Below are positions 56,990-64,000 of a DNA stretch of 64,000 nucleotides, one piece after another (positions within the stretch are counted from its first letter, which is position 1; the number at the start of each line of letters is the position of its first letter). The translations under genes and the position numbers were made by a program. Under the pieces are notes generated by a model. The model searched no databases. It was not told where the DNA came from and saw nothing but the letters and a program-made list of their open reading frames with translations. Source of the DNA: Telmatactis stephensoni. Its lineage: Eukaryota > Cnidaria > Anthozoa > Actiniaria > Isophelliidae. The stretch spans positions 62,001-126,000 of the forward strand of contig JALIZF010001528.1 in assembly GCA_029948255.1 (NCBI GenBank). Direction: 5' to 3'.

Positions 56990-58660
56990 TGTTTCTTTTA
57001 AGACTTGAGGCTGTGATAAATGTGTTCTTGAAACGGTCGGTCTTCCACTTTGGTATGGAAAAATATCTGTTACGCCTAAGATAAAGTGTTGGATTGTTCT
57101 TGGGAGGGAGCAGCTTATTTAGACGGTTATCACTGTCTTTTACTAGGCGTCGAACATCTTGTCGCAGATAGCTTCATTATAAGTAGTAATCTTTGGAATA
57201 CCAAGAAAATCTAGAGCGTCATTGTACGCAATACTAGGGCAGATGATTGCCATTGCTCGTTTCTGGATGCGCTCCAGTTCAACTTTTAAATATTTCGGTA
57301 GAGCATGATGGAACACAGGTACTGCGTAGGTTAGGATGGATCTAACACATGTGGTTAGCTGTACCAGAAAATACAAACGCTTGGCTGCTTTTTTGACTAT
57401 CTCAGTAATATGGTTGTTCCACGAAAGATTATGTGATATTGTTACGCCAAGCAACTTTGCACTTTGAACGATTTCTAATTCCTCTCCGTTGATAAGGATG
57501 GGGTTGAACTCCGGTGATTTCTTGGCGAAAGAAATTCGCAGTTCTTTGCATTTGTCATTGTTGAGTTGAACTCTATTGTTGATGGACCACTCGATAACGT
57601 GATTGGCAATAAGTTGTGACTTGCTTTCATTACCTTTAGCGACGATCTCAGATGTTGTCGTGTCATCAACATATTTCCATAGCTGAGCATTTAAGGAGCT
57701 GATTTCCAAGTCGTTGATTAGGACAAGGAACAACCATGGACCTAGTTTAGTTCCCTGAGGGACCCCCGATGGTACAGGTCCCCACTCAGAGAAGCAGCCT
57801 TCAGATAATTTGATTCGCTGAGAACGGTCAGATAGAAAGTCAATGATCCAATTGATGATGTTATTCGGTAGATCCAATCTACCAAGCTTGTCTACCAGGA
57901 TTGAGTGATCTATGAGATCAAAAGCTTTTCGGTAGTCGAAAAGTATCACTCTAGCTGTTGCACCATTCCCATCAGTTCCCTTCGCCCAGTTGTGTACCAT
58001 GTCTATTAAGGCTTGAGTTGTTGATGACTTGGGAACGGCACCATACTGGTTTGGATCGAGAACTTTTAGGACAGCAGGTTTCACATAATCAGCCACGATA
58101 CAGTCTTCAGCAACTTTCGATAGACATGAAGTTAAAGAGATGGGTCTCAAATCTTTCTTTAAGTCGTTTACTGGTTTCTTCTTAGGTAATGGTGACACAT
58201 TGGCAAGTTTCCACGTGTGAGGTAGACGTTGTTCAATGAAAGAGGCACTTATTATCTTAGCTTACTAACTGGATAAGCAAGGAGATCAGCGTATTCACGT
58301 AGCAGCCAATTAGGTATATCATCAGGACCACTTGCCTTTGATGGGTCGAGTTTCGACAACAGCTTGTGTATACGGAACTCGGATGTATCTGGAAATTTCG
58401 ATGAGATTTCATCAGTGGGTAGACGAGTCAGCGGCTGGTGCAGACGATACTCTTGTAGGGGTTCTAAGAAGGCATCGTTGATTGCGTTCGCCAGGTCATT
58501 TGGAGAAAGTTCTTGAACATCATGAGCATGAATTTGGCTGATCAGATCGCTTGAATGTTGGTGAGCTCCGCATAGCCTTTTAACTTCTTTCCACCACACC
58601 CTTGGGTTTTCCTCCTTCATGTTCTCAACTTTAAGCTTGTATATACGTAGTTTTGACTAC
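56990..58660 (-). pseudogene. 5'-truncated, broken LINE reverse transcriptase
   Basis: Minus strand. An upstream block (58252-58620) reads PSKASGPDDIPNWLLREYAD and then ends at a stop. After a frame change the RT runs 58198-57143: KKDLRPISLTSCLSKVAEDC, FDYRKAFDLIDHSILVDKL (motif A), SGVPQGTKLGPWLFLVLIND and KYVDDTT (motif C). A further frame change near 57145 leads to a C-terminal RNRYFSIPKWKTDRFKNTF end at about 57010. A deletion of about 15-20 residues seems to lie between RLYFLVQL and TTCVRSILTY. The endonuclease end is missing. A Jockey/CR1-like dead copy with at least two frame breaks. Confidence 0.9.
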
Positions 58661-59536
58661 ATAATTTTGTGTCGTAACAGGCAGCGCAAAGTTTGTATCG
58701 CAAATTCTAAGGATTAAATTGGCGCGATACATGTTGTATGTAGTCCTCTACTATCCCTTTCTACTGGATTAATGAAATAGGAAAAAATTCACCTAGTTAT
58801 AGAATTTTGTATTTATGACCAATTTTTCTCATAAAGCTACTTTTAAAAATCGTCTGATATCTCGAATTATTTGATCTATAATTCGCAGAAAAATCATTAT
58901 CGGTACAAACTTCAAGACTATAGACAAATGACTGCAAATTTCTCAGAAATCAGACAAGGTTTTGATGCATGTAAAAAGACGTGATTCAAATTTATGTCTG
59001 AGAAACAAATCGATCAATAGGTACGGGCTACCTTAAGCTCGGTTGCGAGCGCGAAGTGGGAGCCGCTCGTTAAAAATTTTGCAGTGAAGGAGTTAAGAGT
59101 GACTGCTCTGTATCCGATTAGGGTATTGTAGCTCCCGATCTTACGTAAACGCGAAGCGCGAGCGGCAAAATCTTTCCAAAATTACAAATAAGTAAACTCT
59201 AAGACTTGTCGATAGCTCTTCACTTCGTTACCCTTGTTCTGTGCTTGCTCGATAATTTTTTCTGATATATAGGATAGCTAGGTTTAACGACTTTGTTATT
59301 GTTGTTTTTAGGTAGGTTTAACTTGTCTGCTAAAGCGCAAAGTGACTTAATATCTTCCACAGCGTAAGTGCTCTTTCTTTTCTCGAGTTTTGTCGAAACA
59401 CTGTTTTCCTTTTCTGTGCTACTTCTCTTTTGCCCTCTTCTCTAAAAAATGTGCAATTTCTGGAAGAAATTTTCAACAGCCGTTTTGCTTCTATTAATGG
59501 CTAGATATAAAATGCTAGCAGGCACAACGCATACAC
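58661..59536. other. Intergenic, no gene recognised
   Basis: AT-rich with short GC-rich patches (gcgaagcgcgagcgg type). No domain-bearing frame. Confidence 0.4.
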
Positions 59537-59709
59537 CATACCAGGGGCGTATCCAAGGGGGGTCCCAGGGTGCCCGTGACCCCCCTTTGAAAACAAAAAG
59601 ATGATAGAAATAAAAGAATCTGACTGGAGAAAGATTGAGAAATTGGAAGTGTGACCCCCCCTTTGGTGGAAAATGGAAAGTGTGACCCCCTGGATACGCC
59701 CCTGCATAC
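59537..59709. mobile_element. MITE family CAGGGGC, copy 3
   Basis: 163 bp at 59542-59704, termini CAGGGGCGTATCCA / TGGATACGCCCCTG, target duplication catac on both sides, and the same interior as copies 1 and 2. Confidence 0.92.
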
Positions 59710-60169
59710 GTACAATGCTGAAAAATAAATCTTTGGCGCTTTATAACGAACACAATTCTTTGCAAAGTATAAGCTGGACAAGCTACAAAAACTCCATAAC
59801 TTTTCCATAGCCTATAGTTGACCAAAAATCTATTATGTTTTATTATTCTATTTTAACCATTAATTTCAATTCTGATTTGAAAGCTTACTTGTGTTAAAAG
59901 ACGCTCGGTAGAGACTTTTGGACAGCAAGCAGAGACTTGATTTAACCGCTACAGATCTAGAGGCTTTATTGCATTGGATTGACAATGGCTGATCTAACTC
60001 AACTCATCAACTATATTCATTTACAGTAACAAATCTCTTAAGTAGTAGAGTAATCTGAAGGCATTCTATTCAAACTACATTTATTTACATAAAGCGTTAT
60101 TAACTAAAGCGTTGTACGTAATATATCAGTGTCATTACACGAAGCGTACCATCTTGATACGGCTTAAAT

Positions 60170-60585
60170 TCCCGGGGGGGGGGGGGGGGGGTCCATTGTA
60201 AGGATCTGGTATGCTTGTCGGAAATTTTATAAATACCCCTAAAAGATACCGGAAGTCTTTTAAGAAAGGCGTGGCTGGACGATTTTTAACACGTAAGAGA
60301 TATCAGCGATAATAAGCTAATGAACATAATTATCACGAACAAAAAATTGAACGGTTGACATGCTTTTGTTGGGCAAATTTCTTTCATTTGATCTATTTGA
60401 GAACAAGATAATAACTGCGATGGGCTCTTTTGATATCCTAAGAGAGACCAGGAAATGCTATATAAAACTCTAGAATTTTAACACCCTAAAAGATACCTAA
60501 TTGCTGATTTTTACCCCGTAAGAGATACGACGAGCATACCCGATCCTTTTACAATGGAGTCCCCCCGGCCGGGTACGGCTTGCGT
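60170..60585. mobile_element. MITE with G/C-homopolymer ends
   Basis: Left end cccgggggg... then TCCATTGTAAGGATCTGGTA and tgcttgtcg; right end cgacgagcatacccgatcct then TTTTACAATGGAGTCCCCC. Internal repeats of CCCTAAAAGATACC (three variants). A fragment of the same family is at 43205-43262. Confidence 0.8.
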
Positions 60586-60949
60586 GACCCTTAGCACATT
60601 TACACATCACAAATGACTGTCTTGCTCTTGCGCTCTTATCTATGGAGACTACAGATTGATAAGGATTACAATTATAGCTCTAAACCTTCTGAACTGCTGC
60701 AATTTCCATTGAAACACTCTGACACTATTGACTTTAAATTAGTTAGCCTAGGCCATACAGTAGAGTTGTAATTAACATAAATGTTTGAAAATGCATGGAT
60801 GTATTATTTCTTTAGCTCGTGTCCACTGTTTTGTTCGCGAGTTCAGTGATCGTCTGTCCGTCCAGGCCACTGACGTTTGTAAGTTTTTTGTTAGCAAAAT
60901 TCAAGTTCGTGGTAATATATGCTATCATCAATAATTCACATTGAGAATG
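60586..60949. other. 3' flank of the second TRAF gene, nothing recognised
   Basis: AT-rich, non-coding; presumably the 3' UTR and intergenic DNA of the second TRAF gene. Confidence 0.4.
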
Positions 60950-63900
60950 TTAAGGTTTCTCAAGGTCTACTTTAAGGAAAATTATCCCATCTACAACATA
61001 GTTCTCTTTGGCTAATGTTTTGTGAGATGCGAATTTTGAAAATCCATACCCAGGGCTTTCATCATCTGTTGTTGGTCTTTGAAAATTCTTAAGTTTATCA
61101 GGAGTGAAATTGTCTTCAATGTTTTTGCGCTGTGCTGGATTTGCTTTCTGATCCATAAGGACAAACTTGACTTTCCAATCAAATGGCCAGGTTAACACAC
61201 TGTCGTACTCACCACGCATGGCATGCAGGGATGCTGATGCGTGGGTACCTTTGCCAGCACCGTATCCATTGGGATACAAAGCTAACTTCAGCTTGTATCC
61301 ATATTTCTCTGTATAGAATGGCTCGCTGACAAGTACAATATCACGACCTGACTGCTTTGCGGTCTCTAGTTGTTGGCTAAAGTCCTTTATTTTCCAGACA
61401 AAACTACAGCACATTTCATTCATGTCTTTCTTATGGTCTCGAATTTCTCTTCTGATACCACCCATCTGGCTCTGTATGTCTTGAATAGCCTTGTTGTTGG
61501 TTTCTTTTTTGTTCATGTCGCTTATCTGTTTTTGAATGGAACTTGTGGTCTGACTCCGTATGTCTTGAATTGTCTTGTTGGTTTCTTTTTTCATGTCACT
61601 TATCTGTTTTTGAATGGAACTTGTGGTCTGACTCCGTATGTCTTGAATTGTCTTGTTGGTTTCTTTTTTCATGTCACTTATCTGTTTTTGAATGGTATTT
61701 ATAGTCTTATTCTGTTGTTTGATATTATCTTTCACTTTCTGAAGGGCATCCTTGGTGTTGGTACTTTGTTTTTTCAGCTCATCCATTTGTTTCTGAATTC
61801 CGTCCATCTGTTTTTGAAGTACTAAATTGTGTTGAACAGCGATTGCAAGATGTTGTCTCACAAAGTTTTTCATGTGGTCATTCAAATCTTTTATCGGTAC
61901 CTTTAGAAAAGTGAAAAGTTTAAAAAATAGATTCAAATAATTATTTGCTAAACTCCATTCAATGGAAAAAACTATCCAACATTAATGTTGGACGAGACGA
62001 TGCTTTGGATGCAACAAAATTCAGTCATATACTGTGCTGATAATGTTCGTCCAATATTTTTTGCTGGATGAATGTTTGATGAGGTTTTAGTTTTAATGAA
62101 CAACTCTAGACTACAGCATCTGCTTACCTTTACAGTACAGCCAATATTTTGATAACTACACGGTACAATGGCCAACGGACAATCGGTAGATTCATGACTT
62201 GTAACCTAAAATCAAGCTAAAACTTTTGTTTCTTGCAACATAAGAATATCAGCGCGAGCGTCGCGAGTACGTTCTTCTTTATGCGCACGTCGTCGCCTTT
62301 GAAGGTGTCAGAACGCAGGCGCGCCGAAACGCGTTAAATGGCAACATTCAATACTCATTTTTTTCTTATACATCCATTATCTATTGCCATTCAGACGGAG
62401 ATTTTTGATATTAAAAATTTCCAACGCAAAATGACAAATTTCACCCAAGTTTTATATCGGCGTTGCGCGAAAACTCTCGTTAATTGCAAATGGTCTTGTG
62501 TAACGTCGGCTTTATGGTGTCCTGAAAAAGACGACGAACGGCTATCCATTCCACCCATCTATTCATTAATTCCAATGGCATTGGTTTTGCTTCGCATTTT
62601 TAATGAATCATTTTTAATACAATTTTGCCTTATCGAACCTACCTGTTCTCTTGTGATTGTCTCCCCACATTCATTTGGACAGCTTACAGGACATTCTGGA
62701 CATTCACATATATGTTGCTTTAAAAATGACAATAGGAATATCATTGAAAGGATTATTGGTGCTGGAGCGTGATGCATGCGCTCGTCTTTTATCATCGATC
62801 TGTAACACAGTCTGCTCAATTACCAGCTCGGGTAATCCTTGGAGATCGACTCCGAGGCGGATTGGGTTAGGTCATAGATGGAGGTCGTTTTGATTCCCTT
62901 GTCGCAATTAGTTTTACTCCGGGTTCCCTTAGGACAACATATGAAATTCCTAGTCTTTATAAACGTAAGTTAAAGACGTTTACCTGCAATAAACAGAACT
63001 TGTAAGTATTCTTGCAGTGAGGACATGACACAATCCTGTACAGACATTCATCTTGTACGTGTCTAACCATTTCATGACGAGCTTTTCTAACACTGCAGTC
63101 TTCGTTGTCACAGTCAACAATTTTATAGTCACATTGGTTTTCGTGGTTCTACATGAAAGTGATACACTGTTAAAAACAATAACCAAAGACTAGCCAAGTA
63201 TAAGTAGCAAATAGGAATTCGAAATAATATTGATAACTCTTTTTCAGTTTGCTCAGCTTATCATATAATTATATACGTTTACTAGTGTCTCCAGAAGACT
63301 ACTCCTATATATTGGATTTCCAGTGGTAAAAGCTTAAGAGCAGGAGACTGAGGAGAAACTGGAACAGAAGATGGGAAGCCCCCCCTTATTGGCCCCTCCC
63401 CATCCTTTTTCCTCGTCCTCAATTTCTCATCTTTGCCACAGGAAGCTCAAGAAAAAGAAGGTGGCTAGGGCATCTCGTACATTTATAAAACCCCTCCCCT
63501 CCCCCTCTCCCTCCCGTATTTATAAAATAACTCTTATATAACGCGCGCTCTGATTGGCTGAAAACCCGTGTTTGATGAGAGTATCAAACACGCTCACATC
63601 AATTTATTTTTTCGTCGGTGTTTTCTTGTTCCTATTTACGTCTATTTGCGTGTTAGTTATTTTATAAAAGAAATTAAAAAAAAAAAAAAAACGGTTTACC
63701 GTGTCCGATAGCCTGATCAAAACACTTGTGATGTTGGGAGAACACTCGAGAGCTGCATGTGAAAGCACTCGCCTACGGCTCGTGCTTCCACTACGCTCTC
63801 TCGTGTTCTCCCAACGACATTACGCGTGTTTTGATCAGGCTATCAAACAAGGGAAACCGTTTTTTATTCCTTAAATCATTACAAATTTAATTGTTAAGAA

Positions 63901-64000
63901 CTTTGTGATTGTGATGAACAAAAAATTAATTAATTAATTAATTAATTAATTTTTGTTTGCTTCAATTATATATAATCATTGTCAGTCTGAAATAAATTAA
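60950..64000 (-). CDS. Second TRAF gene, 3' part (runs off the window)
   Basis: Exons visible (minus): 62984-63148, 62643-62717, 62128-62205 and 60950-61900, of 165, 75, 78 and 951 nt. The first three have exactly the lengths of exons 4-6 of the TRAF gene at 46494. They encode TRAF zinc fingers (ENQCDYKIVDCDNEDCSVRK; HICECPECPVSCPNECGETI; DCPLAIVPCSYQNIGCTVK). The last exon encodes a coiled coil longer than in the first gene, then a MATH domain from FVWKIKDFSQQL. RING and first zinc-finger exons must lie beyond 64000. Introns also align with those of the first gene, so the pair is a fairly recent tandem duplication. Function as for the first TRAF; receptor preference unknown. Confidence 0.92.
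61521..61700 (-). repeat. 78-bp tandem repeat in the TRAF coiled coil
   Basis: Two essentially identical 78-bp units (61521-61598, 61599-61676) and a partial third. Each encodes 26 residues starting SIQKQISDMKKETNK. The first TRAF gene has a single, diverged unit (SIQKQISDIKKETNN). In frame. Confidence 0.92.
63283..63470. repeat. Foldback repeat in the intron upstream of second-TRAF exon 4
   Basis: actactcctatatattggat, ttccagtggtaaaag and ctttgccacaggaagctc correspond to the repeat at 48418-48602. The position relative to the neighbouring exon is the same (about 130 bp upstream of it in transcript order). Confidence 0.75.
63685..63866. mobile_element. Foldback MITE in the second TRAF gene
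   Basis: Arms of about 75 bp: aacggtttaccgtgtccgat, agcctgatcaaaacacttgt and gttgggagaacactcg, inverse on the right, around a GC-rich centre. Absent from the corresponding intron of the first TRAF gene, so inserted after the duplication. Confidence 0.85.
63918..63952. repeat. TTAA-rich microsatellite
   Basis: About 35 bp of attaattaatt repeats. Confidence 0.9.

Noticed and set aside
57475..57690. Second frame within the LINE
   Set aside because: Out-of-frame shadow of the reverse transcriptase.
1..64000. CRISPR arrays, operons, Shine-Dalgarno sites and rRNA genes
   Set aside because: None seen. The window is eukaryotic, and spaced repeats are microsatellites or LTR units without unique spacers.

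Overview
This is a eukaryotic, animal nuclear window. It is AT-rich, with intron-bearing genes using GT-AG splice sites and intergenic DNA crowded with foldback transposons, tRNA-derived SINEs and microsatellites. The gene set fits an early-branching metazoan, most likely an anthozoan cnidarian (coral or sea anemone): calmodulin-like genes with the canonical animal calmodulin intron positions, WDR92, a TTC9-family TPR protein, a TPM-RING membrane protein, tandem TRAF genes, a CIDE-N protein and a BEL/Pao retrotransposon. The species cannot be fixed from sequence alone. All splice models were built by hand by reading GT-AG sites and checking phase; every one sums to a whole number of codons.

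Layout. 0.57-7.16 kb: an apparently intact BEL/Pao LTR retrotransposon on the minus strand with indistinguishable LTRs, a 5-bp target duplication and one ORF of about 2,000 codons. 8.3-16.6 kb: a canonical four-EF-hand calmodulin-like gene (+). 16.6-22.5 kb: gene-free and repeat-rich. 22.5-26.7 kb and 27.9-32.3 kb: two divergent calmodulin-like paralogues (-) with eroded EF-hands; the second ends in a repetitive Ser/Asn-rich tail. 33.9-39.3 kb: WDR92 (+, nine exons). 40.1-41.3 kb: a single-exon TPM-transmembrane-RING protein (+). 43.0-44.4 kb: a TTC9-like gene (-). 46.5-54.4 kb: a complete seven-exon TRAF gene (-). 57.0-58.7 kb: a broken LINE (-). 60.95-64 kb: the 3' part of a second, tandemly duplicated TRAF gene (-) that runs off the window.

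The most striking structure lies in intron 1 of the complete TRAF gene. A 2,439-bp segment (49557-51995) has perfect 31-bp terminal inverted repeats and a 5-bp target duplication (gcgag). It encloses a second, inner pair of 54-bp inverted repeats, and inside those sits a complete four-exon CIDE-N-domain gene antisense to TRAF. So a cell-death-type interaction domain seems to travel in, or to be trapped in, a DNA transposon inside a TRAF gene. Eight bases after its target duplication begins another element (52013-53296) with long inverted repeats and a 9-bp target duplication. That one carries the broken start of a RecQ-like helicase and, on the opposite strand, the start of a Cys-rich protein, as expected of an internally deleted copy of a larger two-gene transposon.

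Other features: three copies of a roughly 170-bp foldback family with 5-bp duplications, one of them nested in another element; two copies of one tRNA-derived SINE; a foldback repeat shared by the same intron of both TRAF copies, which dates it before the gene duplication; and a 78-bp tandem expansion lengthening the coiled coil of the second TRAF.
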